Under the pieces are notes generated by a model. It saw only the letters and a program-made list of their open reading frames with translations, did not search any database and was not told the DNA's origin. DNA of 64,000 nucleotides from Flintibacter faecis (lineage in GTDB: Bacteria; Bacillota; Clostridia; Oscillospirales; Oscillospiraceae), in the NCBI RefSeq assembly GCF_014287875.1, contig NZ_JACOPN010000002.1, positions 62,001 to 126,000 on the forward strand. Direction: 5' to 3'. The position numbers were made by a program, and so were the translations under genes. This document shows, one piece after another, positions 25,647-34,259 of the stretch; position 1 is the first letter of the stretch, and each line of letters begins with the position of its first letter.

Positions 25647-25669
25647 CAGCTTTCACCTCAAATTTACCC

Positions 25670-25744
25670 TTTCACCTATATACACAACTTTTGAATTCAA
25701 ATCTCACACATTTTTTCAAATATTTTTCTATCCCATAATACCAC
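25670..25744 (-). promoter_or_regulatory. Candidate control region of the second sigma operon
   Basis: On the minus strand it carries ATAGGTGAAA (25679-25670) and GTGGTATTAT (25744-25735), identical to motifs before the first sigma gene. In both, the plus strand reads TTTCTA, four bases, then ATAATACCAC. Confidence 0.45.
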
Positions 25745-25892
25745 AATATTCTACAATTTGGGCATGAAAAGAGGCCGAGGTTGCCTTCGGCTCTTTTCGG
25801 TATCCAGTACCGGTTAAGTGCGTGATTTAGTGAAATCACCGGTGTTCTACCCTATCCACACAAAGGGTAAGAGGGCATTTTTTATTTTCCCA

Positions 25893-25920
25893 TTGACAAC
25901 CTGGCCGCTTCTGTTATAAT
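25893..25920 (+). promoter_or_regulatory. Sigma-A-type promoter of the MATE gene
   Basis: TTGACA (25893-25898) and TATAAT (25915-25920) are both consensus, separated by 16 bases and 42 bases before the ATG. Confidence 0.8.
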
Positions 25921-25962
25921 CCCGTCTACAGAGATTTTCAGAAAAGGCAGGGCCTGTTGTCT

Positions 25963-27315
25963 ATGGAGCTTATGAAACTGTTCGGTACGGAGAAGATCGG
26001 CAAAATTTTGCTGCGGCTGGCCCCGCCGGTGATGCTGGCCCAGCTGATCCAGGCCCTCTATAATATTGTAGACAGCCTGTTCGTGGGCAAATATGCCGAC
26101 TCGGGTCTGACCGCCCTGTCCATCGTCTATCCCCTCCAGCTGCTGATGATCGCCCTGGCGGTGGGCACCGGCGTGGGGGTGAACACGGTGATGGCCGCCC
26201 GGTTAGGCATCGGTCGGAAAAAGCAGGCCGAGGAATACGCCGGGGTGGCCACCCCCATGGCCCTTATCATGTGGCTGGTATTTGCCGGAGTGTGCTGGTG
26301 CATTATGCCCCTCTATGCCCGGGTGTCCTCCCAGTCGCCGGATGTCATCCGGGACGTGGTGACCTATGGCCGCATCGTGTGTCTCTTCAGCACGGGGCTG
26401 TTTTTGGAGAGCGTGTGGACCAAGGTCCACCAGGCCAACGGGGACATGAAAACCCCCATGGCCGCCCAGATCGCCGGGGCCGTGACCAACATCGTCCTGG
26501 ACCCCCTGCTCATCTTCGGCCTGTTGGGTCTGCCCCGGCTTGGCATCGCCGGGGCGGCCATCGCCACGGTGGCCGGACAGTTTGTGGCCGCCGCCATCGT
26601 GTCCCGGGGCGGCTTCTACCCCGCCCCCGCCCGGCGGGTCTGCCTCCGTGCCGTCCCTATCGTCCTCCGCCTGGGCTTTCCTAATATGCTCATGCAATCG
26701 GCCTACACCTTCTACATTCTGGGGCTGAACCTGATCCTGGCGGGCTTCTCCGACCAGGCGGTCACCGCCCTGGGCCTCTATTACAAGTGGCAGACCTTCT
26801 TCTTTATCCCCCTGGGGGCCATGCAGACCTGCATCGTGCCCGTCATCAGCTTTAACTATGCCGCCCGCAAACCGGAGCGATGCAAAAGCACCATGAAGGT
26901 ATCCGCCCTGTTCGGCATGGGGATGATGTTTCTGGGGGCATTGGTATTCGAGTTTTTCCCCGTGCAGATGGTCCGGGTGTTTACCCCCGACCCCCAGGTG
27001 GCGGAGATCGCCCGGGTGGGCTTTCGCTTTGTGGGGGTCAGCTTCCTGCCCCAGGTGCTGGCCCTGCTGTTCCCCGTGTTTTTCCAGGCCATCGGCTTCG
27101 GGCTGAAAAGCTCTCTGCTGACCATCATCCGCACGGTGGTGCTGTTTGTCCCCCTGGGCTTTCTGTTCTCCCGCTTCGGCCTGAACTGGTTCTGGCTCAC
27201 CTTCCCCGTCACGGAATTGGTCACTGCCGGGGTGGGCGGGGTGTTCTACCGGCAGTTCCTGTCCATGACCTATGAGCAGTCCCTCCACCGGTCCGCCCCC
27301 ACCGCCGTGAAATAA
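25963..27315 (+). CDS. MATE family efflux transporter
   Basis: The product has 450 residues from the ATG at 25963. Twelve hydrophobic segments in two similar halves are seen, with MATE features such as PPVMLAQLIQALYNIVDSLF near the start and GAMQTCIVPVISFNYAARKP in the second half. MATE proteins use a Na+ or H+ gradient to export cationic drugs or metabolites. The closest pattern is the NorM/DinF-like group common in Clostridia, and the substrate is not known. The gene stands alone between its own strong promoter and a bidirectional terminator. Confidence 0.92.
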   Translation: MELMKLFGTEKIGKILLRLAPPVMLAQLIQALYNIVDSLFVGKYADSGLTALSIVYPLQLLMIALAVGTGVGVNTVMAARLGIGRKKQAEEYAGVATPMALIMWLVFAGVCWCIMPLYARVSSQSPDVIRDVVTYGRIVCLFSTGLFLESVWTKVHQANGDMKTPMAAQIAGAVTNIVLDPLLIFGLLGLPRLGIAGAAIATVAGQFVAAAIVSRGGFYPAPARRVCLRAVPIVLRLGFPNMLMQSAYTFYILGLNLILAGFSDQAVTALGLYYKWQTFFFIPLGAMQTCIVPVISFNYAARKPERCKSTMKVSALFGMGMMFLGALVFEFFPVQMVRVFTPDPQVAEIARVGFRFVGVSFLPQVLALLFPVFFQAIGFGLKSSLLTIIRTVVLFVPLGFLFSRFGLNWFWLTFPVTELVTAGVGGVFYRQFLSMTYEQSLHRSAPTAVK

Positions 27316-27342
27316 ATCAAAAAAACAACAACTAACAATAAT

Positions 27343-27382
27343 GCGCCCTGTTCCGCCGGTCTTATGGCAGAACAGGGCGCAC
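27343..27382. terminator. Bidirectional terminator between MATE and yhcH genes
   Basis: Arms GCGCCCTGTTC and GAACAGGGCGC flank a 16-base loop between two converging genes. Confidence 0.75.
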
Positions 27383-27394
27383 TGTTTTATGCGC

Positions 27395-27844
27395 TTACAG
27401 CTTGACTTTCACCACCACTTTGTGGACCTGCTCCGGGGCATCCACGGCAATACAGGGGGCGTGGGCATCGCCGGGGAAGGCCACCATGAACTTGTCCCCC
27501 TCCAGCACGAAGCTGGCACTGGCCGGGCCGTGATAGAGCCACAAATCCCGGTCCGGGTGGGCCTCCACCTCTTCGGTCATGTCCTGGAGGGGGGCCACAT
27601 CAAACTTCTCCCGGCCGGACAGGACGAACTGGATGTCGGCATACTTCCGGTGGGCCTCCGGGGTGTCGTTTACCGGGCGGGTCTCATAGTCCTGGAGAAA
27701 GAAGAACAGGTCCTCCCCCTCCACCTCATACCGGCTCTCGGTGAGGGCGGCAAAATCCGTGTCCCGCAGCAGCTGCAGGCCCCGATAGATGCGGGGATGG
27801 ACGGTTTTATACTGCTCTAAATTTTTCAGACTGTCAAAGATCAT
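27395..27844 (-). CDS. YhcH/YjgK/YiaL family protein (sugar anomerase-like)
   Basis: The product has 149 residues from the ATG at 27844, which has a GAAGGAGCGC site. The family core is seen in VEGEDLFFFLQDYETRP, the metal-site histidine-rich segment EAHRKYADIQFVLSGRE, and FPGDAHAPCI with further histidines. YhcH (NanQ) of E. coli opens or interconverts N-acetylneuraminate anomers, and relatives occur in several sugar operons. Here it faces away from the IclR-TRAP cluster and could handle the same substrate. The length is typical and conserved metal ligands appear to be present. Confidence 0.88.
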   Translation of the reverse strand: MIFDSLKNLEQYKTVHPRIYRGLQLLRDTDFAALTESRYEVEGEDLFFFLQDYETRPVNDTPEAHRKYADIQFVLSGREKFDVAPLQDMTEEVEAHPDRDLWLYHGPASASFVLEGDKFMVAFPGDAHAPCIAVDAPEQVHKVVVKVKL

Positions 27845-28047
27845 GGCGGTGCGCTCCTTCCTGATTTCGGGCCCCTTGGGCCCGCTGCTGCCCCCATTAT
27901 ACGGACAGGCCCCGGCCTTGGCAAGGGCCGGAAAAGGACCGATGTCAAAAACCATGCAAACAGCGTTTTTTATTGCAGAACACTGGTCAGTTTTTAACGC
28001 CGTTTTAACCCAACTTGTGGGGATTCCGCCGAAAAAAATTTCATCTA

Positions 28048-28076
28048 TTGCCTTTATTCGTCAAAACTTATATAAT
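28048..28076 (+). promoter_or_regulatory. Promoter of the IclR regulator gene
   Basis: TTGCCT (28048-28053) and TATAAT (28071-28076) are 17 bases apart, 62 bases before the ATG. Confidence 0.7.
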
Positions 28077-28099
28077 GAGTTCGCAAAAGAGAGGATGCT

Positions 28100-28116
28100 G
28101 TTCTCTGTTGCAGAAC
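28100..28116 (+). promoter_or_regulatory. Possible regulator site in the iclR leader
   Basis: GTTCTCTGTTGCAGAAC is an imperfect palindrome (5-base arms GTTCT/AGAAC) between promoter and ribosome site. TTGCAGAAC also occurs at 27973-27981. Its position would suit self-repression. Confidence 0.3.
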
Positions 28117-28137
28117 TTATAAAAGGAGGCGCTGCAT

Positions 28138-28908
28138 ATGGACGGACGGGCTGAACCCAAGGTCAAATCCCTGGCCAAGGCGTTGAACATTCTCTCCTGC
28201 TTCACCATTCAAGAGCCCGTTTTGGGCGTGACGGAGCTGGCCAACCGCATCGGCGTGACCAAATCCAACATCCACAACATCCTATCCACCTTCACTTCTA
28301 TGGGTTATCTCCAGCGGCTGCCCGATGGGCGGTATACCCTGGGGCTGAAAATTCTGGAGTACGCCTTCATCATCAACCAGAACCTGGGTTATCCCAACGC
28401 CGTGTACGACATTCTCGTGGAGACGGCCAGCCGCACCGGCGAGATCGTCTATTTCGGTCTGCCCTATGGCACCAACGTTCTCTATCTCTATGTGGCCCAC
28501 CCGGCTGACCGGCTGGGGGTGCTGCCCTATCGGGATATTCTGGGCGAAACCGCTCCCTTCTACTGCACGGGTATCGGCAAGGCTATCCTGGCCCATATGC
28601 CCGAGGAGGAGTGGCCCTCCCACATCCCCGAGGAGCGCACCAAGTATCAGCCCAACACCATCACCGATCTGGACGGCATTCTGGAGGAACTGCGCATCAC
28701 CCGCCGCCGGGGCTATTCCATCGACAACGGCGAGCGGGACCCCAACATCCGCTGTGTGGGCGTACCCGTCTATAACGCTGCCGGACAGCTGGTGGCCGGG
28801 GTGAGCACCTCCGGCCCCTCCGTCTCCATGACGGACGAGAAGCTGCTGGAGTGCGCGGGCATTCTGCAAAACGCCGCCCTGAAAATGCGGGAGCGCATTT
28901 ATCGGTAA
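28138..28908 (+). CDS. IclR family transcriptional regulator
   Basis: The protein has 256 residues. The winged helix-turn-helix fills about residues 5-70 (SLAKALNILSCF, GVTELANRIGVTKSNIHNIL, MGYLQRLPDGRYTLGL). The IclR effector domain follows (about 85-250), with the signature TAPFYCTGIGKAILAHM-like region and RGYSIDNGERDPNIRCVGVP. IclR regulators bind small acids or sugars and control catabolic operons. It precedes the TRAP, lyase and kinase genes on the same strand and very likely regulates them. A GGAGG site lies before the ATG, and its own promoter is clear. Confidence 0.93.
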   Translation: MDGRAEPKVKSLAKALNILSCFTIQEPVLGVTELANRIGVTKSNIHNILSTFTSMGYLQRLPDGRYTLGLKILEYAFIINQNLGYPNAVYDILVETASRTGEIVYFGLPYGTNVLYLYVAHPADRLGVLPYRDILGETAPFYCTGIGKAILAHMPEEEWPSHIPEERTKYQPNTITDLDGILEELRITRRRGYSIDNGERDPNIRCVGVPVYNAAGQLVAGVSTSGPSVSMTDEKLLECAGILQNAALKMRERIYR

Positions 28909-28985
28909 CTCTTTCTTCGTTTCTACTCCGGGTGGAGAGCCCGGTTTGGAAAAATAGGTACAATTTTGGATTTAGGAGGATCTAC

Positions 28986-30056
28986 ATGAAAAACTGGAAA
29001 AGAAGCATCGCCCTCTGCCTCAGCGCCGTCATGATGGTCGGCCTGCTGGCCTCCTGCGGCAGCAAGAACGCCCCCGCCGCCTCTAGCTCCGGCAGCACCG
29101 CTTCCGGCAGCACTTCCACCAACACCGAAGACGTTGGCGACCCCGTCAAGCTGGTCTTCTCCATCGCCGCTGTGCCCACCGATGCCCACGGTGCCGCCCA
29201 GAAGGTCTTTAAGGACACTCTGGAGGAGATCTCCGGCGGCAACATCACTGTGGAGTGCTATGACTCCGGCTCCCTGTATGGCCAGGACACCGAGCACGAT
29301 GCCCTGAAGAACGGCGACGTGGACCTGATCTACTCCTCCGCCTCCTGGCTGACCGACGGCTCCCCCTGGGTGTCCATGTTCACCGCCGGCTATGTGTTCC
29401 AGAGCTATGACCACATGACCAAGGTGCTCAACGGCGACATCGGCAAGGAAGTCTTCCAGAAGATCGCCGACGAGCAGGGCATCCTGCCCCTGGGCGCTTA
29501 CTACCTGGGCACCCGTCAGGTCTCCCTGTCTGAGGACAAGCAGATCAAGACCCCCGAGGACCTGAACGGCATCAACCTGCGTATGCCCAACTCCGACGCC
29601 TGGGTGTTCCTGGGCAAGGCCATGGGTGCCAACCCCACCGCCATCCCCTTCAACGACCTGTATCTGGCCCTGCAGACCGGCACCGTTGACGGCCAGGACA
29701 ACCCCCTGCCCACCGTGCAGTCCGCCAAGTTCTATGAGGTCCAGAAGTCCATCTCCCTGACCAACCACCTGGTGGACTCCGTGTGGCCCACCATCAACCT
29801 GAACACCTGGAACAAGCTGACCGACACCCAGAAGGGCTGGGTCATGGAGGCCGTTGAGGCCGGCCGCAAGGCTTGCGACGAGCAGAACCTGAAGACCGAG
29901 AGCGAGGTTCAGGACTTCCTGAAGGAGCAGGGCCTGAGCATCTACGAGGCCGATGTTGCCGCCTTCGCCGACCACGTGCTGAACACCTATCTGAACGACC
30001 CCATCTCCGACAGCTGGGACAAGGACCTGCTGGCCGAGATCCAGGCCATGGCCTAA
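28986..30056 (+). CDS. dctP: TRAP transporter substrate-binding protein (DctP type)
   Basis: The product has 356 residues from the ATG at 28986 (GGAGGATC site). The lipobox LLASC lipidates Cys24, anchoring it outside the membrane. A Ser/Thr-rich tether is followed by the DctP fold, with GSLYGQDTEHDALKNGDVDL, LNGINLRMPNSDAWVFLGKA (the arginine that usually clamps a carboxylate) and FNDLYLALQTGTVDGQDNPL. It delivers its ligand to the DctQM permease driven by Na+. The arginine suggests an acidic ligand such as a sugar acid. A strong stem-loop follows the stop, probably keeping its mRNA level above that of the permeases. Confidence 0.94.
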   Translation: MKNWKRSIALCLSAVMMVGLLASCGSKNAPAASSSGSTASGSTSTNTEDVGDPVKLVFSIAAVPTDAHGAAQKVFKDTLEEISGGNITVECYDSGSLYGQDTEHDALKNGDVDLIYSSASWLTDGSPWVSMFTAGYVFQSYDHMTKVLNGDIGKEVFQKIADEQGILPLGAYYLGTRQVSLSEDKQIKTPEDLNGINLRMPNSDAWVFLGKAMGANPTAIPFNDLYLALQTGTVDGQDNPLPTVQSAKFYEVQKSISLTNHLVDSVWPTINLNTWNKLTDTQKGWVMEAVEAGRKACDEQNLKTESEVQDFLKEQGLSIYEADVAAFADHVLNTYLNDPISDSWDKDLLAEIQAMA

Positions 30057-30076
30057 GTTCTCCCCGCACAGATATC

Positions 30077-30116
30077 CCCAACGGGGGCTGGGATAGTCCC
30101 GGCCCCCGTTTTTAAG
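30077..30116 (+). terminator. Intercistronic attenuator between dctP and dctQ
   Basis: Arms AACGGGGGC and GCCCCCGTT enclose a 13-base loop containing GGGATAGTCCC and end in TTTTTAA. Such stems after binding-protein genes usually lower expression of the permease genes. Confidence 0.75.
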
Positions 30117-30208
30117 TGTCAAAAACAACTTTTCCTCCCTGAAATCCGTTTGAAATTCCGGGCCGTTCTGCGGGCTGCCCGGAGAAAAATTTGAAAGGAG
30201 CGAACACG

Positions 30209-30808
30209 ATGAAAAAAGTCGGCGGTTTTATCCGCGACTGCGTGGAAAAGTACATCCCGGCAGCGGCCTTTACGGTGCTGTTCCTGGTGTTCGTTTTCCA
30301 GGTATTCATGCGCTATGTTTTGAAGATGCCCCAGGCCTGGACCACCGAAGTGGAGCAGTCCTGCTTCCTGTGGCTGGTCATGCTGGGCGCGTGCTACTGC
30401 CAGCGGCTCAACGGCCACGTCACCTTCACTCTGGTCTATGACAAGATGAACGTGAAGGGCAAGGCCATCACCGCCATGCTGGGCAATCTGCTTATCACCT
30501 TCACCTGCCTGGTCACCTTCCTGCCCTCCCTGAACTATGTCTGGGGCCTGATGGAGCGCCAGCAGATGACCACCCTGCTGAAGTGGCCCAAGACCGTCGT
30601 CTTTATGCCCTATGTGATCTTCCTGGCCTTCATCGTGGCCTATGCCGTCATGGAGCTCTATGAGGAGATCATGGTTCTGGCCGGCAGCAAGAAGTATGCC
30701 GACATGATGCTGGAAGCCTCTAAATCCGAAGCCGAGCAGGCCATCGAGGCCTCTCTGGCCCAGGAGGACCTGGACCTGTCCCACATCGACTATGGAGGTG
30801 ACAAGTAA
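30209..30808 (+). CDS. dctQ: TRAP transporter small permease (DctQ type)
   Basis: The product has 199 residues when started at the ATG at 30209 (GAAAGGAGCG site). It has four membrane helices in the DctQ pattern, with FQVFMRYVLKMPQAWTTEVE and LWLVMLGACYCQRLNGHVT, which hold the conserved Glu and Trp regions. An acidic cytosolic tail of about 45 residues follows the last helix and is longer than usual. DctQ joins DctM to form the membrane part of the carrier. The stop shares one base with the dctM start (TAATG). Confidence 0.92.
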   Translation: MKKVGGFIRDCVEKYIPAAAFTVLFLVFVFQVFMRYVLKMPQAWTTEVEQSCFLWLVMLGACYCQRLNGHVTFTLVYDKMNVKGKAITAMLGNLLITFTCLVTFLPSLNYVWGLMERQQMTTLLKWPKTVVFMPYVIFLAFIVAYAVMELYEEIMVLAGSKKYADMMLEASKSEAEQAIEASLAQEDLDLSHIDYGGDK

Positions 30809-32148
30809 TGCTGGATAACCTTCCTCTGATCGTATTCCTCATCTGCTTCGTCCTGATGTTCGTGCTGCGGATGCCCATCCCCACGGGCATGATCGCCGCC
30901 TGTACCATGTACTTCCTCACCGACGGTCTGGTGGACGGCAACAGCTTTATCGGCATGATCACCGGCCAGGAGGGCCAGCTGCATCTGGTGGCCCAAAAGA
31001 CCATTGAGGCCATCTTCACCAACACCACCATCATCGCCGTGCCCCTGTTCATCTTCGCCGCCAACGTGATGAACGCCGGCAAGATCACCGAGTATGTGTT
31101 CGGCGTGTGCAAGGGCCTGGTGGGCCGCTTCCCCGGCGGTCTGGCCCACGTGAACGTGCTGGCCTCGCTGGTGTTCTCCGGCATGACCGGCTCCGCCGTG
31201 GCCGACGCCTCCGGCCTGGGCAAGATGGAGATCGATGCCATGCGCGCCGAGGGCTATGACGACGGCTTCTCCTGCGCCATCACCGCCGCCTCCGCCACCA
31301 TCGGCCCCATCTTCCCCCCCTCCATCCCCGCCGTGATCTATGCCATGCTCACCGGTGCCTCTGTGGGCGCGCTGTTCATGGCCGGCATGATGCCCGGCGT
31401 GATCTTGGCCGTCTGCCTGTGCGTCTATGTGGCCTTTATCTCCAAAAAGCGCAACTATCCCAAGTCCGCCCCTCCCCGCCTGGGCGCCTATCTGCGCTAT
31501 TGCTTCAAGGCCATCTGGGCTCTGCTGACCCCCGTTATCCTGCTGGTGGGCATCTACACCGGCGTGATGACCCCCACCGAGGCGGGCGCCATCGCCGGTG
31601 CCTACGCCCTGCTGGTGGCCATTCTGGTCTATCACATTCTGAACTGGGAGGGCCTGAAGCAGGTCATTTTCGACACGGTGAAGGGCACCGGCTCCGTCTC
31701 CATCATGGTGGGCGCAGCCTCCGCCATCTCCTTCATCTTCGCCAAGGAGCAGATCGGTGTCCGTCTGGGCAACTGGATCACCTCCTTTACCGACAGCAAG
31801 TACGTCTTCCTCATCATGGTCAACATCATCATCCTGGTGCTGGGCATGTTCGTGGACACCTCCGTCATCCAGCTGGTCATGATCCCCATTCTGTGGCCCG
31901 TGGCCCAGCAGTTCGACGTGAACATCATCCACTTCGGCCTGATCATCATCTTCAACATGATGCTGGGCCTGTCTACCCCTCCCTTCGGTATGTGCCTGTT
32001 CATCACCTCCGGCATCTCCGGCACCCCCCTGAAGAACGTGATCAAAGAGATCTGGGGTCCCATCGTGGTCATGCTCATCGTGCTGCTGATCATCACCTTC
32101 GTTCCCAACTCCGTGCTGTTCCTGCCCAAGCTGTTTGGCCTGATGTAA
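30808..32148 (+). CDS. dctM: TRAP transporter large permease (DctM type)
   Basis: The 446-residue protein has about 12 hydrophobic segments of the DctM/IT superfamily, including NTTIIAVPLFIFAANVMNAG, GGLAHVNVLASLVFSGMTGSA, ATIGPIFPPSIPAVIYAML and LGMFVDTSVIQLVMIPILWP. It forms the ion-driven translocation channel of the TRAP transporter with DctP and DctQ. It is translated by restart from the dctQ stop. A ribosome site and about 60 bases separate it from the lyase gene, so the operon probably continues. Confidence 0.94.
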   Translation: MLDNLPLIVFLICFVLMFVLRMPIPTGMIAACTMYFLTDGLVDGNSFIGMITGQEGQLHLVAQKTIEAIFTNTTIIAVPLFIFAANVMNAGKITEYVFGVCKGLVGRFPGGLAHVNVLASLVFSGMTGSAVADASGLGKMEIDAMRAEGYDDGFSCAITAASATIGPIFPPSIPAVIYAMLTGASVGALFMAGMMPGVILAVCLCVYVAFISKKRNYPKSAPPRLGAYLRYCFKAIWALLTPVILLVGIYTGVMTPTEAGAIAGAYALLVAILVYHILNWEGLKQVIFDTVKGTGSVSIMVGAASAISFIFAKEQIGVRLGNWITSFTDSKYVFLIMVNIIILVLGMFVDTSVIQLVMIPILWPVAQQFDVNIIHFGLIIIFNMMLGLSTPPFGMCLFITSGISGTPLKNVIKEIWGPIVVMLIVLLIITFVPNSVLFLPKLFGLM

Positions 32149-32207
32149 GCCGATTTTCCCCGCTGTACGCATTTTAAAATCTATATCTATCGAAGGAGCG
32201 ATTTTTC

Positions 32208-33134
32208 ATGGCATTTTCCATCAATCCCGGCGTTTGGCCCGTTATGATCACCCCCTGGACCGAGGACAACAAGCCCGACTTCAAGGCCATCCAGCAGCTG
32301 TGCGACTGGTATGTGGAGAAGGGCTGCACCGGCATCTTCGCCGTGTGCCAGTCCAGCGAGATGGCCTACCTCACCGAGCAGGAGAAGCTGGACATCGCCC
32401 GTGCCACCGCCGAGGCGGTGGACGGCCGCATCCAGGTGGTGGCCTCCGGCCACACCGCCGATGACAAGGCCACCCAGTTCCGTGAGATCGAGAACATGAT
32501 GAAGATCCCCGGCATCGGCGCCTATGTGCTGGTGTCCAACCGCCTGGACCAGAAGAACGAGGGCGAGGCCGTGTTCGAGGCCAACGCCCAGGAGATCTTC
32601 GACCGCTATCCCGAGATTGACTTCGGCATCTACGAGTGCCCCATGCCCTGGAAGCGCCTGGTCACCACCGAGTTCCTGCGCAAGGCCGGTCAGCAGGGCC
32701 GCATGGTCTTCCTGAAGGACACCTGCTGCGACTACGAGCTGGTGCGGGAGCGCCAGGCCGCCGTGGAGGGCACCCCCCTGAAGATCTTCAACGCCAACGC
32801 CCAGTCCTGGTTCGACAGCGTGTGCCACGGTGCCGCCGGCTACAGCGGCGTGATGGCCAACTTCCACCCCGACCTGTACAAGTGGTGCTTTGATCACAAG
32901 GACACCGACTATGACAAGGCCCGCCTGGTGGCCGACTTCCTGACCGCCGCCGCCATGATTGAGATGCGCATCTATCCCTGCAACGCCAAGTATCACCAGA
33001 ACCTGGTGGACGTGCCCATGAGTGTCTTTGCCCGCAGCGCCGACTGCGCCAAGCTGGACAAGAACGCCAAGGGCGAGGTGGAGAGCCTGATCCATCTGGA
33101 GCAGTATGTCCGCAAGCAGCTGGGCCTGCTGTAA
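32208..33134 (+). CDS. Divergent dihydrodipicolinate synthase/N-acetylneuraminate lyase family protein
   Basis: The 308-residue protein has the TIM-barrel order of the family. The Schiff-base lysine is Lys170 in VFLKDTCCD, and the assisting tyrosine is Tyr142 in GIYECPMPWKR. The usual substrate loop G-T-T-G-E is replaced by Cys47-Gln-Ser-Ser-Glu51, and the usual YNIP is YECP, so it should not be true DapA. Members split or form 2-keto acids by aldol chemistry with pyruvate. In this cluster it probably cleaves a 2-keto-3-deoxy sugar acid or related compound. The substrate is not determined. Confidence 0.88.
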   Translation: MAFSINPGVWPVMITPWTEDNKPDFKAIQQLCDWYVEKGCTGIFAVCQSSEMAYLTEQEKLDIARATAEAVDGRIQVVASGHTADDKATQFREIENMMKIPGIGAYVLVSNRLDQKNEGEAVFEANAQEIFDRYPEIDFGIYECPMPWKRLVTTEFLRKAGQQGRMVFLKDTCCDYELVRERQAAVEGTPLKIFNANAQSWFDSVCHGAAGYSGVMANFHPDLYKWCFDHKDTDYDKARLVADFLTAAAMIEMRIYPCNAKYHQNLVDVPMSVFARSADCAKLDKNAKGEVESLIHLEQYVRKQLGLL

Positions 33135-33208
33135 TGCACAAACCACATGGGCGTCCTGAGCTTTTCAGGGCGCTCATGCAATATCCGTCATAATGGGAGG
33201 AATCTTCT

Positions 33209-34207
33209 ATGTCTTTAAAAAAGCCTAATATTCTGGTGGTCGGCAGCTTTATGATGGACCTGATCGCCAGCACCCGCCGGGTGCCCAACTCCGGCGAGAC
33301 CGTCATCGGCATGAAATTCCAGACCGCCCCCGGCGGCAAGGGAGCCAACCAGGCCGTGCAGTGTGCCCGGCTGGGGGCCCACGTCACCATGGTGGGCCAG
33401 GTGGGTGACGACGCCTTCGGCAAGATCATGACCGACACCGCCGCAGCCGCCGGCGTGGACGTGTCCCATGTGTCCGTGGACCCCAACGAGTCCTCCGGCG
33501 TGGGCCACATCACCCTGGAGGTCACCGACAACGGGGCCAAGAACCGCATCACCGTCTGCCCCGGGGCCAACTTCACCCTGACGGTGGACGACCTGGCCTG
33601 GCTGAAGGACCAGATCGGCCGGTATGACCTGGTGATGATGCAGTTCGAGCTGCCCATGCCCGTCATCGAGGCGGTGGCCCAGTGGGCCCACGACGCCGGG
33701 GTCATCGTCATGATCAACCCCGCTCCCGCCGCCCCCCTGTCCGACAAGCTGCTCGCCTGCACCACCTATATCTCCCCCAACGAGCACGAGGCCGCCATCC
33801 TGGCCGACCACTCCATCGATGTGTCCAACGGCATCAACATGGACGACGTGGCCATCGTGGCCCGCGCCTTCCATGACCGGGGCGTGGAGAACCTGATCAT
33901 TACCATGGGGGAGAACGGCTCCATCGTGGCAGGCAAAGACGGCATCCACCACACCGACTGCGTCAAGGCCCCCCAGGTGGTGGACCCCACCGCCGCAGGC
34001 GATTCCTTTGTGGCCGCCTTCTGCACCGGCCTCACCGCCGGCCTGCCCCAGGGCCAGGCTCTGGCCTTCGCCAGCCACACCGCCTCCCTCACTGTGTCCA
34101 AGATGGGCGCTATGCCCAGCCTGCCCACGGTGGATCAGGTGCAGGCCTTTATGCTCCAGCGCGGCTACACCGGCTTTGACCCCGCCGTTCTGGACGGTTT
34201 GAAGTAA
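33209..34207 (+). CDS. Ribokinase-family (PfkB) sugar kinase
   Basis: The protein has 332 residues. The substrate signature PGGKGANQAVQCARLG is near residue 45-60, and DPTAAGDSFVAAF has the catalytic base Asp265. The AAGD form is typical of ribokinase. LVMMQFELPMPVIEAVAQWA and TYISPNEHEAAILAD fit the same group. It phosphorylates a sugar or deoxy sugar acid with ATP. Adjacent SIS and RbsD/FucU genes agree with a pentose- or hexose-like substrate. A GGAGG site precedes the start. True ribokinase activity remains an inference. Confidence 0.9.
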   Translation: MSLKKPNILVVGSFMMDLIASTRRVPNSGETVIGMKFQTAPGGKGANQAVQCARLGAHVTMVGQVGDDAFGKIMTDTAAAAGVDVSHVSVDPNESSGVGHITLEVTDNGAKNRITVCPGANFTLTVDDLAWLKDQIGRYDLVMMQFELPMPVIEAVAQWAHDAGVIVMINPAPAAPLSDKLLACTTYISPNEHEAAILADHSIDVSNGINMDDVAIVARAFHDRGVENLIITMGENGSIVAGKDGIHHTDCVKAPQVVDPTAAGDSFVAAFCTGLTAGLPQGQALAFASHTASLTVSKMGAMPSLPTVDQVQAFMLQRGYTGFDPAVLDGLK

Positions 34208-34259
34208 TATCCTTATCTTTCCCCACGGGAATACCAGTATCGAAAAGGAGTGTATCATT

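Larger units (their letters stand above)
25647..25962. other. Intergenic region between the second sigma operon and the MATE gene
   Basis: No gene is seen. It holds the leftward sigma control region (25670-25744), hairpins at 25766-25798 and 25810-25838, a terminator-like stem ending in TTTTTT near 25852-25885, and the MATE promoter at 25893-25920. Confidence 0.6.

Noticed and set aside
32208..33134. Calling the lyase dapA.
   Set aside because: The GTTGE loop and YNIP motif are replaced and the gene lies in a sugar-catabolic operon, not with lysine genes.
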